Origin: a virus
DNA length: 64,000 nt
IMG/VR virus record: IMGVR_UViG_3300010400_000001
Coordinates: 62,001 to 126,000 of that record
Direction: 5' to 3' (one strand)
Part shown: piece after piece, positions 22,513-30,357 of the stretch
Numbering within the stretch: the first letter of the stretch is position 1
Layout: the number at the start of each line of letters is the position of its first letter
Notes under the pieces: generated by a model
What the model was told of the DNA's origin: nothing
Database searches by the model: none
Seen by the model: the letters and a program-made list of their open reading frames with translations, nothing else
Position numbers and translations under genes: made by a program

Positions 22513-23064
22513 ATGGCTCAGGATGACGACTTCGAGCAGGCCCTCGAAGCTCTTGCGCGAGTCGAGGGGAAAACCGTTGCCGAGCTGAAGCACGAGATGC
22601 TTCGCGAACGCGTCATGGGAGCGAGACAAAAAGACCCAGCGCCGGCCGCGATCGTTCCAAGCACCGGCGACGCAAGTGCGCCGCTCGCGCGCGTACGGCG
22701 AGACGCGATCGACCGACATCAGCGCCAGGAGTATCCCGGAAGCCCCGTCGTGCGTTACGGGCGCGACCCCTACGGCGAGACGGCCGAAGAGGCCCAAGAG
22801 CGCTGGCTCGAGGAGGAGGCCATGCTCCCGGACGGGGTACACGGGCTCGGTGGCCAGTCTGCCGGCGGCATTTTCGGAGGCGGGGCCATCGCGACGAGCA
22901 TTTACGATCCGGAAGCCATGGGCCGTGCAGACAGCCGCGCCGGCCAACTGGTCAACGCCAAGCTCCTCCAAGTCATCGAACGCCTTGAGCGCCGCCTGCC
23001 CCCCGCTGAGGACGAGCGACCGAGCCTGCCGCGCGGCAGCGACCGCCGGCGCCTCGGGCGCTAA
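22513..23064 (+). CDS. Unknown protein, 183 aa
   Basis: The N-terminal 40 residues are helical. A polar linker follows, and a Gly-rich segment (GVHGLGGQSAGGIFGGG) near residue 115 separates a C-terminal helix (LLQVIERLERRL). It could be a small scaffold or adaptor. No family recognised. Confidence 0.6.
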   Translation: MAQDDDFEQALEALARVEGKTVAELKHEMLRERVMGARQKDPAPAAIVPSTGDASAPLARVRRDAIDRHQRQEYPGSPVVRYGRDPYGETAEEAQERWLEEEAMLPDGVHGLGGQSAGGIFGGGAIATSIYDPEAMGRADSRAGQLVNAKLLQVIERLERRLPPAEDERPSLPRGSDRRRLGR

Positions 23065-23073
23065 GCAAGCGCC

Positions 23074-23544
23074 GTGCCAGAACACGTTTCACGTGAAACG
23101 TTCCACGCGGCGGGAACGCTGATTCTCGCGGAAACTAGCGGCCGCGTTCTGCTCCTAGACCGGTCCGACGGGGGCGGCTGGAGTCATCCCGGTGGATGGG
23201 CGGAAGAGGGCGAAACACCAGAGGAAACGGCGATTCGGGAGCTCTACGAGGAGACGGGGCTGCCGGCGATTCTGACGGAGCCCGTCCTGTCATTCTCGCT
23301 CGCCGTAAATGCGGACGGGGTAGTTTTTGTGCCGCCAGCCGACATGTCGCTTCGTGCCGTGTCACTGGTTTACGACCTCTTCGTGGTTACCGTGCGGGAG
23401 GAGTTCGTGCCAGACTTGAACGACGAGCATCGCGACTGGGCATGGGCGGACGCTGCGGCTCCCGGAAAACGGCTGCACCCCGGATGCGCCGTGGCGCTAG
23501 AGTGGATTCAGATGCTCGCAAAAGAGAGAGCCAAATGTCCGTAA
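23074..23544 (+). CDS. Nudix hydrolase, 156 aa
   Basis: The Nudix box reads GGWAEEGETPEETAIRELYE followed by ETGL, with every signature residue (G5xE7xREUxEExGU) in place. A beta-rich core surrounds it. Such enzymes cleave NDP-X compounds; in a phage the substrate may be a modified nucleotide or a capped RNA. The GTG start at 23074 is ten bases after the previous stop. The first codons contain an 18-base parS-like palindrome, so the N-terminus (HVSRETFH) may be shaped by that site. Confidence 0.85.
   Translation: MPEHVSRETFHAAGTLILAETSGRVLLLDRSDGGGWSHPGGWAEEGETPEETAIRELYEETGLPAILTEPVLSFSLAVNADGVVFVPPADMSLRAVSLVYDLFVVTVREEFVPDLNDEHRDWAWADAAAPGKRLHPGCAVALEWIQMLAKERAKCP
23084..23101. promoter_or_regulatory. 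parS-like ParB binding site
   Basis: The 18-base perfect palindrome ACGTTTCACGTGAAACGT holds the 14-base core GTTTCACGTGAAAC, identical to the core of the bacterial parS consensus (TGTTTCACGTGAAACA). No parA or parB is visible in the window. A host or off-window ParB could load here. Confidence 0.75.
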
Positions 23545-24074
23545 TCCCCTGGGTAATTACCGGTTGGGTCGCCGTTTTTGCCCTCGTGCGGGAGCTTCGC
23601 GTGAGAAAACGTGAGGCCCTGACCAGTGCCGCAACTCTCGCCGCGGCGTCGATAGTCCGGCGAACCGACGAGCAGGCCGACTTTCAAAAGCGCCGCGCCG
23701 ACGAGTTTTTCGGAATCATCGAGGGCATCCTCGGCGAGCGCGACCAGTGGAAGACAATGTATTACAAAATGTCGCAACAGGCCGGTGTCGCCCAGGCTTG
23801 GTTACTACGTGAGCTCTCGACTTCGGTCCTCCGGTCGAACCGGTATGCCGAGGTGCTCCGCGAAAAAGGGGTGAACGTCCAGAAAGTGGCCATCGATCCG
23901 GCGCTGAAGACGATCGTCGAAGAGTTTGGCGGACGGCATCCGAGCGCTGGCGATAGTGTTATTGCCTCACCGACGCTCGATGATGCGAACCGGGCCAGGG
24001 ATAGATTCGCGCTCGAAGAGAAACAGATGGCAGAGGCGTCAAAAGGCACCGCAGAGCCTATTTTGCCTGGTTAG
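23535..24074 (+). CDS. N-terminally anchored helical protein, 179 aa
   Basis: ATG 23535 overlaps the Nudix end by ten bases. Residues 2-19 (SVIPWVITGWVAVFALV) form a membrane anchor and the next 100 residues are helical with a coiled-coil look. The end is polar. The topology suits a spanin-like or membrane-tethered scaffold. No lipobox Cys is present. Confidence 0.6.
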   Translation: MSVIPWVITGWVAVFALVRELRVRKREALTSAATLAAASIVRRTDEQADFQKRRADEFFGIIEGILGERDQWKTMYYKMSQQAGVAQAWLLRELSTSVLRSNRYAEVLREKGVNVQKVAIDPALKTIVEEFGGRHPSAGDSVIASPTLDDANRARDRFALEEKQMAEASKGTAEPILPG

Positions 24075-24095
24075 CCGGAGGGGTAGCTACGAGAC

Positions 24096-24124
24096 TTGCT
24101 CGAAGATGTGCTCGTGCTTAGTCT
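24096..24124 (+). promoter_or_regulatory. Promoter candidate TTGCTC, 17 nt, TAGTCT
   Basis: TTGCTC (24096-24101) and TAGTCT (24119-24124) are 17 bases apart; ATG 24134 follows nine bases later. The -10 box is identical to that at 15938. It should start the operon beginning at 24134. Confidence 0.5.
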
Positions 24125-24133
24125 GAAAAGCAC

Positions 24134-24931
24134 ATGTCCGACGAAACAGAGGGCCCTGCGGGCGAGCCCCGCGATGAGGCTTCGCCTGGCGATTGCGTGA
24201 TCGAGGAGGAATCGGAGGAGAGCGAGACGGAGTTTCATCCGTTCTCGGAGCTCGACGAAGATTTCAAACCGGGGCCAGCTGTCCGGATCATGGGAGAGGA
24301 CGGGCTCCCCGTCACAGTCGATCAAACAGCGACGAGCGACATCCCAGCTCTCTCGACTGAGTCGCTGATCTGCATGGGGGACTTTTCGAAGTTCGTGCTC
24401 CGTGACGAGTGGGGCGATGTCGTTGCCGAATTTCCGCCGTCGTTCGTTAGTCGAGCGCCGAACGGCCAATGGCGTATTCCGACTGACGTGGCGATTTCCG
24501 AGCCCACGCTTGTCGCGTGGCGGGAACGCATCCGAAGTGAGGAAACGTCGGTGCCGTGGACGGACCTCATGCTCTTGCAGCATCTGCTTGGCGTACGAGG
24601 TTTGATGGTGAACAGCACCTGGACCGAAGTCGAGCCGCTCCGTCCGCCGTGCCGCAACTACGTGCAGCAGAAGACGGTGTTTCATCTGAACGCGGAGAAC
24701 CGTCTTTTTCCTCGCCTCTGCTCTGCGCGCCGAACGACGGAGGGCACGTTCATGACGGTGCGTGACTCCGGCATGTGGGCCTGCACGATGCGCGAGCCGC
24801 GTGACATCGAAAGCGAGAAAGCGCTCGAGGCGTTCGATCGTTTGAAGATCGAGCAGGGGAAAAACAGACAGCACCTTCCGATGTTCGGCGGAGGCGCCGG
24901 CATCTTCGACTCCAATGCTGAAAGGAAATAG
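24134..24931 (+). CDS. Unknown protein at the head of the late module, 265 aa
   Basis: Acidic N-terminus (residues 1-45), then a mixed domain with SLICMGDFSKFVLRDEWGDV and a Trp/Arg-rich middle. The C-terminal third has FPRLCSARRTTEGTFMT and CTMREPRDIESEK. No membrane segment. It precedes two coiled-coil proteins and may form a complex with them. Confidence 0.55.
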   Translation: MSDETEGPAGEPRDEASPGDCVIEEESEESETEFHPFSELDEDFKPGPAVRIMGEDGLPVTVDQTATSDIPALSTESLICMGDFSKFVLRDEWGDVVAEFPPSFVSRAPNGQWRIPTDVAISEPTLVAWRERIRSEETSVPWTDLMLLQHLLGVRGLMVNSTWTEVEPLRPPCRNYVQQKTVFHLNAENRLFPRLCSARRTTEGTFMTVRDSGMWACTMREPRDIESEKALEAFDRLKIEQGKNRQHLPMFGGGAGIFDSNAERK

Positions 24932-24937
24932 AGATCA

Positions 24938-25489
24938 ATGACGGACATGGCGGCTCAGGTTTTGGAAGAGGATCCGGACACCGAGGAAGAATTTCGCGCG
25001 CTCTTCATGGAAGCGGAGGAAGCGCAGGCTCGCCTAAAGGCCTTAGGGCTCGCCGAGCAGCAAGCGGGCAGGCCTGAACTTGGGAAGATCTACCAGGAGC
25101 TCGCTGGTACGGTGGTTTCCCTCCTCGGCGACTTTGCCGCGACGAGCGGCGGCGCGTTCCGTGCGCTCGAGGAGACGGTGGATGGGCTTGCCGATCAGGT
25201 CGAGACCGACGCTCCGACCGAGTCGGTGCTCCTCCCCGAAGATGCGGAGGACTACCAGAAGTACTTCGCCCAGATGTCGGAGCTTTTGACCGGCCTCTCG
25301 AAGTCTCTCTCGGATGGCGACGCGGAGCAGCGCACGGTGATCGAGGCTCTGCAGCGCCTGACGCAGGACCGAATCGAGTTCACGAAAGAGATCACGTTCG
25401 AAGAAGAAGACGTGGACGAGCCGCCGGCGCCGAATGGCAAACCGAAGGAAGAGACTGAAGAAGAGGACGAGGACGACGACGAGGAATGA
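24938..25489 (+). CDS. Acidic helical protein, 183 aa
   Basis: Long helices rich in Glu, Leu and Ala make up most of the chain, and the last 20 residues are almost all Glu and Asp. The stop overlaps the start of the 844-aa gene (ATGA). It looks like a scaffold or chaperone for the next protein. Confidence 0.6.
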   Translation: MTDMAAQVLEEDPDTEEEFRALFMEAEEAQARLKALGLAEQQAGRPELGKIYQELAGTVVSLLGDFAATSGGAFRALEETVDGLADQVETDAPTESVLLPEDAEDYQKYFAQMSELLTGLSKSLSDGDAEQRTVIEALQRLTQDRIEFTKEITFEEEDVDEPPAPNGKPKEETEEEDEDDDEE

Positions 25490-28020
25490 CAGAAGCCGCC
25501 CCTCAGGAAAGTCCGGAGCCGCCGCGAGAGCTAGATCGCAAGCTTCTCGCGGAGGCGAATCTCTATGGCGTCGCCTATAAGCCCTATGCGGCGATGACGT
25601 CGCGTGAGCGCGGCGCCGTCAAGGGTCGCTGGGCGCACAAGATCCGATCGGAGGCGAAGCGCCGGGGCATCGACCCTGACGAGTTTCTTGCGATGTCGGA
25701 GGACGCCCGCGAGGAAGTCAGAAAAGAGTATCCCGAGCGTCCGCCCGCGCCGAAGCCGCCGCAAAAGAAACGGTCGATCGAAGACGTCGCCGCAAAGCGA
25801 GTCGCCGCTGAGTACGTGGACGAAGGGCTCACGCGAGGTGACGAGACGTACTCACCGGAGTCGCTCGTGCCCCCTACTGAGTCCGATCCTCGGCTTCGAG
25901 ACAAGCCGACGCTCGGCGAGGTGACGCCGGCGGACAATGAGGATCTGGTCGGTTGGACGCCGCCCTCGAACCTACTCGACATCTACGCTCGCTTCACGAT
26001 CGGCGACGGCCAGCACTTCATTCGTGTCGAACGGCTCGAGCCGAAGATCTGGCAGTCCGTTCCGTGCGCCGGCTACCTCGGAGAGATTCGAGAGCCGATT
26101 TCAGAAGAGCAGTTTCGCGCCTTCTACGGCGGCAGGGTCTACAGCCTGACCGTCTATGGGCCAGATCCGCACGGGCGAAGAGATCCAACGAACGACACGC
26201 CGATCATCAAGGCGAAGACGCAACCCTTCCGGTACACGGTTGCGAACATGCCTTATCCCAATTTCAAGGCGCTTCCGGGAGTCAGCCCGTCGGCGCATGG
26301 AGTAAATCCAATGCAACCGTTTCCAGTAGGCATGTTCCCGAGTGGCGAGATGCCGACGACCCCGGCAGCTGCGCAGCAGTTCAAGTCCACGCTCGACTTC
26401 GTGAGCGACATGGTGGAGCGCGGCGACAAGAAGGCTGAGGAGGCTCGCCGAAACAACGGTCAGACGAGCGACGTCCTGAAAGTCGTGAGCGATGCGGGCA
26501 GGGAGGCGATCGAGCAGGCAAACAAGGCTGCCGCCACGAGGGAAAAGGCTCTGCTCGATCAGCTGGCGAGCGAGCGAGAGGATCGAAAGAAGCTCGAAGA
26601 CAAGATCGACAAGCTTGCCGCTGCGCCGAAGACGAGCTCGGTGCAAGAGGCGACGGAGCTCCTCAAGACTTTGAACCCGGCGGAAAACGCTCAGCAGCAA
26701 GTGGTGCGTCTCGAGCAGCAGCACAAGGACGAGATTTCGCGGATCCGAGAGCAGCACAAGGAGACCCTCGACGCGCTCCGGATCCGTCACGACGACGAGG
26801 TGAAGCGACTTCGCGATCGCATCGACGATATCGAGCGCATGTACAAGAGCAAGCTCGAGGACGCAGAGAAGCGCCTGCTCGAACGAGACCGCGAGCTCCG
26901 GCTCGACATCGACAGAGAGCGCAAGGATGGGCAGGACCGAGTGAGGGAGACCGAGGCGCGAGAGCGGAGCGTCGCTGCCGAACGGATCAAGGAAACCGAA
27001 AAGCTCTTCGAGGGGCGCCTTGCCGATCTCAGGAGTCAGAACGAACGGGAGCTCCGCGACGCAAAAAGCCAGAACGAGCGTGAGCTTCGAATGCAAAAGG
27101 AGCAGTTCGATACCCGCGTCGAGACATCGAAGAGCACGATGGACATGCAGCTCGCCGCGGCCAAGGAGCGAGTGAAGCGGCTCGAAGAAGAGATCGAGGA
27201 AGCCAAGGAGGAACTCGCAGCGGCCAAGGATCCAATCGCGATCATGGAACGAGCGAAGAAGGAAGCAGAAGCGCTCGGGTTCGAGAAGAAGGAGGACGCC
27301 GGTCCGCAGACGACTGGCGAGCGCTTCGCAGCCACGGTCGGCATGGGGCTCTCGAAGGCTCTGGAGACCTTGCCCGAGTGGGGACCGAAGATGATGTCGT
27401 CCTTTGGTCAGCGCTCGCAGCCGGCGCTCGGCTCCGTTCCGGTGCAGCGCCTCCCGCAGGGTCAGCAGGCTCCCGGGCAGAGACCGCCGCAGCAGCGAGT
27501 CGCGAGTCGGCGCACGGTCGCGTGGGCGACGCAGGGCTCTGTGCCGATTGCCGGCCAGGAACCGGTCATCCCGCCCGAAAGACCGAGCGCGCCGCAGGCG
27601 GCCCCGCCCGTAACGGCGCCTCAGGCTGCGCCGCAGGCGGCCGCGCCTCCGCCGCCCGCGACGTCGATTCCTGAATCAGCGGCGGCGCCCGCGCAGGCGC
27701 CTGCCGCTCCGCCCGGACCCGCAACGAATCCGATGGGTCTCATTTTCCCGGACGACGTCGTCGTCGAATTCAGGATGCGAGTCGAGCAAGCGATCAACGC
27801 GAACTATTCGGCGGAGACATTCGCGGATCAATTCCGTGGGCAGTTCCCTGACGCTGCGGTCGCGCTCGCGAGTACCTACAAGCCCGAGCATCTCGCCGAG
27901 GTCGTGAAGGGCATGCCGAATTCCGGCGACTCTCCGATCTTGCGCCGTGACGGCAAGCGGTGGGTCGAAAAGTTCTGGGCGCGCCTCTCGGCGCCGGCCG
28001 GCGCGCCCGCGCCATCGTGA
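25486..28020 (+). CDS. Large coiled-coil protein with Pro/Gln/Ala-rich C-terminus, 844 aa
   Basis: Residues about 1-300 form a basic then mixed alpha/beta region (including ITIGDGQHFIRVERLEPKIW-like strands around 170-190). Residues about 305-610 are an unbroken coiled coil with dense Glu/Arg/Lys heptads. Then come a Pro/Gln/Ala linker (about 640-750) and a helical C-terminal domain with FADQFRGQFPDAAVAL. It is the longest gene here. It could be a scaffold or internal structural rod. The collagen fibre lies far away, so a direct link is not indicated. Confidence 0.6.
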   Translation: MTEAAPQESPEPPRELDRKLLAEANLYGVAYKPYAAMTSRERGAVKGRWAHKIRSEAKRRGIDPDEFLAMSEDAREEVRKEYPERPPAPKPPQKKRSIEDVAAKRVAAEYVDEGLTRGDETYSPESLVPPTESDPRLRDKPTLGEVTPADNEDLVGWTPPSNLLDIYARFTIGDGQHFIRVERLEPKIWQSVPCAGYLGEIREPISEEQFRAFYGGRVYSLTVYGPDPHGRRDPTNDTPIIKAKTQPFRYTVANMPYPNFKALPGVSPSAHGVNPMQPFPVGMFPSGEMPTTPAAAQQFKSTLDFVSDMVERGDKKAEEARRNNGQTSDVLKVVSDAGREAIEQANKAAATREKALLDQLASEREDRKKLEDKIDKLAAAPKTSSVQEATELLKTLNPAENAQQQVVRLEQQHKDEISRIREQHKETLDALRIRHDDEVKRLRDRIDDIERMYKSKLEDAEKRLLERDRELRLDIDRERKDGQDRVRETEARERSVAAERIKETEKLFEGRLADLRSQNERELRDAKSQNERELRMQKEQFDTRVETSKSTMDMQLAAAKERVKRLEEEIEEAKEELAAAKDPIAIMERAKKEAEALGFEKKEDAGPQTTGERFAATVGMGLSKALETLPEWGPKMMSSFGQRSQPALGSVPVQRLPQGQQAPGQRPPQQRVASRRTVAWATQGSVPIAGQEPVIPPERPSAPQAAPPVTAPQAAPQAAAPPPPATSIPESAAAPAQAPAAPPGPATNPMGLIFPDDVVVEFRMRVEQAINANYSAETFADQFRGQFPDAAVALASTYKPEHLAEVVKGMPNSGDSPILRRDGKRWVEKFWARLSAPAGAPAPS

Positions 28021-28061
28021 AAGCTCGGACGAGCTCGGGGAGCCTGAGCTATCATCAGAAG

Positions 28062-28883
28062 ATGAAGCCCACGCTCGCGATCATGAATCGCTCGACTGTA
28101 GTCCCGGACGCCGCCTTCCCACCTGTCGTTGCCGCCAACCAGAAGCAGGTCTCGGGAGACTTCGCCGAGTACTACGGCAAGGACGCCTCACTCGTATTCG
28201 TAGCGAAGTCAGAGCAGCCGCCCGTAGGAAGCTGGCAGATCGTCGTCAGCGACACGGTGCCGATGGCGGGAGCGCTCGGCTATCACGATTTCACGAAAGA
28301 GGGCAATCCCATCGGCAAAGTCGGCGCGATGACGAGCATGAAGGCGAACGCGCTCTGGGCCGTGACGTTGTCGCACGAGATCTTGGAGATGCTCGCCGAC
28401 CCCGACATCATCCGCGCGGCGTTCGTGCAGCAGACGGCGGTCCGAGCGATGATCTTCGCGTACGAGATTTGCGATCCCGTAGAGGCGGACGAGCTCGCGT
28501 ACGAAATCGACGGCGTGAAAGTGAGCGACTTCGTGACGGAGCAGTGGTTCGAACCGCATCGCGTCGGCGTTCCGTTTTCATTCCGGAAGACTGTGCAGCG
28601 TCCGATGACGCTTGCGCCGGGCGGCTACATCAGCGTGTACCGACCCGGCGGCGGCCGCTGGCAGCAGATTAACGCGCGCGCAGATCTGCATCCTCCCGGC
28701 GCCGCGACAGAAGAACTGCGAAACATCGTTTACCTGGCGCACCGCGCCGAGGTCGATGACGAGCGAGCGATCCGGGGTCGCGCCTTGCCGTACTCGAAGA
28801 TCCCGAACGTCGGGAGCCGGCGCGAGCGGAGAAACCGTGCGCGTGCCGAGTGGTGCGTGAGCACGGAGGACAGCGGTTCATGA
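28062..28883 (+). CDS. Metallopeptidase-like phage protein with SHEILEMLADP motif, 273 aa
   Basis: The middle contains GYHDFTKEGNPIGKV and then SHEILEMLADPDIIRAAF, followed by YEICDPVEADELAY and VSDFVTEQWFEP. The order 'GYHd..G.P...vf... SHEilEmlaDP ... Dpve ... vsdFvt' is a recurrent pattern in phage and bacterial proteins. The HE pair and later acidic residues suggest a zinc site, but it lacks a classic HExxH. I chose ATG 28062; a GTG at 28017 overlapping the previous stop is the alternative. Confidence 0.55.
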   Translation: MKPTLAIMNRSTVVPDAAFPPVVAANQKQVSGDFAEYYGKDASLVFVAKSEQPPVGSWQIVVSDTVPMAGALGYHDFTKEGNPIGKVGAMTSMKANALWAVTLSHEILEMLADPDIIRAAFVQQTAVRAMIFAYEICDPVEADELAYEIDGVKVSDFVTEQWFEPHRVGVPFSFRKTVQRPMTLAPGGYISVYRPGGGRWQQINARADLHPPGAATEELRNIVYLAHRAEVDDERAIRGRALPYSKIPNVGSRRERRNRARAEWCVSTEDSGS

Positions 28884-29125
28884 GCAAGGATCCGAAGGAC
28901 AGTCCGTTCGTGCGGCATGTTCTCTACACGAACGACGTCACTCGCCTGGTCGCAAGCTTCGTGCAGTCGCTGATGACCGTGGCGCCGCCCGAGAACGTGC
29001 GCCAAGCGCTCGAGTCGATGCTCGTAAATTGGCCAGACCGAGTGCGACACACGAAGGAGATGCATGAGGCCCTTGCGGCCCAGCTCGGCGAGCCGTCGGG
29101 GTGGCCTGACGAATCGAAGAACTAG
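28880..29125 (+). CDS. Small helical protein, 81 aa
   Basis: ATG 28880 overlaps the preceding stop. Two or three helices, with a hydrophobic middle (VTRLVASFVQSLMTV), may associate with a membrane surface. No family recognised. Confidence 0.6.
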   Translation: MSKDPKDSPFVRHVLYTNDVTRLVASFVQSLMTVAPPENVRQALESMLVNWPDRVRHTKEMHEALAAQLGEPSGWPDESKN

Positions 29126-29130
29126 CCTTC

Positions 29131-29213
29131 GGGGCGGACGGAGCATGATGCGCGGGGAGATCCCGCGATGTGAAAACGGTGAGTCGTTCATGATGAAACA
29201 CTCCGTCCGGCCC
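29131..29213. ncRNA. Candidate structured RNA or attenuator between 29125 and 29267
   Basis: Outer arms GGGGCGGACGGAG (29131-29143) and CTCCGTCCGGCCC (29201-29213) pair over 13 positions with one mismatch. Inside them lies a perfect hairpin CGCGGG-gagat-CCCGCG (29151-29167). Together they form a branched fold of about 83 bases, followed by GAGTTTTC. The gene before it ends six bases upstream, so it could be a 3' processing or termination element. Confidence 0.4.
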
Positions 29214-29230
29214 GAGTTTTCGGTAAGCGC

Positions 29231-29259
29231 TTGTCCCCGGGGGCCTTCGTAGATAAAGT
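29231..29259 (+). promoter_or_regulatory. Promoter candidate TTGTCC, 17 nt, TAAAGT
   Basis: TTGTCC (29231-29236) and TAAAGT (29254-29259) are 17 bases apart and ATG 29267 follows seven bases later, the same geometry as at 15915, 18070 and 24096. Confidence 0.5.
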
Positions 29260-29266
29260 TCTCTCC

Positions 29267-29749
29267 ATGCTCCACGGTAACGGGCTTGGTCGAGGCGGCG
29301 GCGGAGGCGGTCACGGTGGCGGTGGTCACGGTGGAGGCGGCGGTCACCACGGCGGTGGCGGAGGCGGGCATCATGGCGGTGGCGGTCACCACGGCGGCCA
29401 TCGCGGTGGACGCGGGCGCGGCTTCGGTCCGACTGTGGTCGTTCAAGATGGCGGCGGATGGTGGGGTCCGGGCTGGTACGCCGATCCGCTCGTCGTCGAG
29501 CGGACGTGCGCGGTCGTCGACACGGAGGGTGTGTGCATCTGTCAGACGCTCAATCCGGACGGCACGTGCGCTCGGCCGCTCGTCGGCTGGGTTGGCGGTC
29601 GTCCCATCTACGGCATTGGAGAGGAAACGCTCTCGGCATCGAGCGGAGCGACGAGCTGGATCGCGGGAGGCCTGCTCGTTGGCCTCGCGATTGGCGTCTA
29701 TGCCCTGGATAAAAAGGGCCCTGGCGGCTCCAGGCGCGCCTCAGCTTGA
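29267..29749 (+). CDS. Gly/His-rich protein with C-terminal membrane segment, 160 aa
   Basis: Residues about 4-50 are nearly all Gly and His with a few Arg (GRGGGGGGHGGG type repeats). A central domain follows with Trp and Cys pairs (VVERTCAVVDTEGVCICQT). A membrane segment lies at about residues 130-148 (SWIAGGLLVGLAIGVYAL), with a basic end. ATG 29267 was chosen by the leaderless promoter in front. Gly/His stretches can bind metal ions or stay flexible. A virion or envelope protein is plausible given the module. Confidence 0.6.
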   Translation: MLHGNGLGRGGGGGGHGGGGHGGGGGHHGGGGGGHHGGGGHHGGHRGGRGRGFGPTVVVQDGGGWWGPGWYADPLVVERTCAVVDTEGVCICQTLNPDGTCARPLVGWVGGRPIYGIGEETLSASSGATSWIAGGLLVGLAIGVYALDKKGPGGSRRASA

Positions 29750-29774
29750 GTTAGACCGGATCCCCTTGTAGAGT
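29746..29774 (+). promoter_or_regulatory. Promoter candidate TTGAGT, 17 nt, TAGAGT
   Basis: TTGAGT (29746-29751) and TAGAGT (29769-29774) are 17 bases apart. The -10 box overlaps a GTG at 29773, so that codon cannot be the start of the next gene if this promoter is used. Confidence 0.45.
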
Positions 29775-29790
29775 GAGGGCTGCTGGGCGC

Positions 29791-29813
29791 TTCCCGACGC
29801 CAGGCATCGGGAA
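29791..29813 (+). promoter_or_regulatory. Leader hairpin with hidden ribosome-binding sequence
   Basis: TTCCCGA (29791-29797) pairs perfectly with TCGGGAA (29807-29813) around a nine-base loop. The right arm carries the GGGAAAG that precedes GTG 29818, so the fold could limit translation. A related sequence, CTTCCCGACGCC, occurs in the leader after the promoter at 39309. Confidence 0.4.
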
Positions 29814-29817
29814 AGTT

Positions 29818-30357
29818 GTGCGCCAGCTGTCGAACCAGCCCCCATCGACCCTGTCGGGTTTCCGCGGACACCCGGACACGCTCCGGGCCATGGTTCGGGC
29901 CGTTCACGGTCAGCGAGGCGAGCAGAGCATGCTCGTGAAATCGGTGGCCGAGCACATTGTGCAGAAGGTGCAGCCGAAGGATTACCTCGGAGAGATCTTG
30001 GCGGTGAGGTACTGGGTGACCGAGCACGTCAGGTACCTGAACGATCCGCTGCACGTCGAGGTCGTGAAGGATCCGCAACGCATCGTCGAAGAGATCGATG
30101 CACGCGGCCAAGCGGCGGAAGACTGCGACGGCATCGCGCTCCTCATCGGATGCCTCTGCCTTCTCATTGGCCGCGTGTGCGAGTTCGTCGTCGTCGGTTT
30201 CGGCGAGCCCGGGAGCTACAGCCACGTCTTCGTACGCGTAAAGGAACCCCGGAGCGGGAAATGGATCGTGTGCGATCCGGTTGCGGGCTCTGACGAGCGC
30301 GGCATGCTCGATCGCGTGACGACTTTTTACACGAAGAGTCTCGACGAGGCGGCGTAA
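29818..30357 (+). CDS. Transglutaminase-like cysteine peptidase or amidase, 179 aa
   Basis: The catalytic triad of the transglutaminase-like fold is visible: Cys in AEDCDGIALLIG, His in SYSHVFVRVKE, and Asp in WIVCDPVAG, with the usual spacing. The preceding VRYWVTEHVRYLNDPLHVEV is the conserved helix and strand before the Cys. Such domains act as peptidases or crosslink proteins or peptidoglycan. In a phage late module it may process virion proteins or open the cell wall. GTG 29818 was chosen because earlier starts lie in the promoter; ATG 29890 is another option. Confidence 0.72.
   Translation: MRQLSNQPPSTLSGFRGHPDTLRAMVRAVHGQRGEQSMLVKSVAEHIVQKVQPKDYLGEILAVRYWVTEHVRYLNDPLHVEVVKDPQRIVEEIDARGQAAEDCDGIALLIGCLCLLIGRVCEFVVVGFGEPGSYSHVFVRVKEPRSGKWIVCDPVAGSDERGMLDRVTTFYTKSLDEAA

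Noticed and set aside
23084-23101. The CACGTG palindrome as an ordinary restriction-type or random palindrome
   Set aside because: The match to the 14-base parS core is exact, so I kept it as parS-like and not as a chance palindrome.
26101-27096. Long antisense open frame of 331 codons under the coiled-coil gene
   Set aside because: It mirrors the GC3-rich coiled-coil gene on the other strand, is Leu/Val/Arg-rich with no motif, and has no ribosome-binding site or neighbours on that strand.
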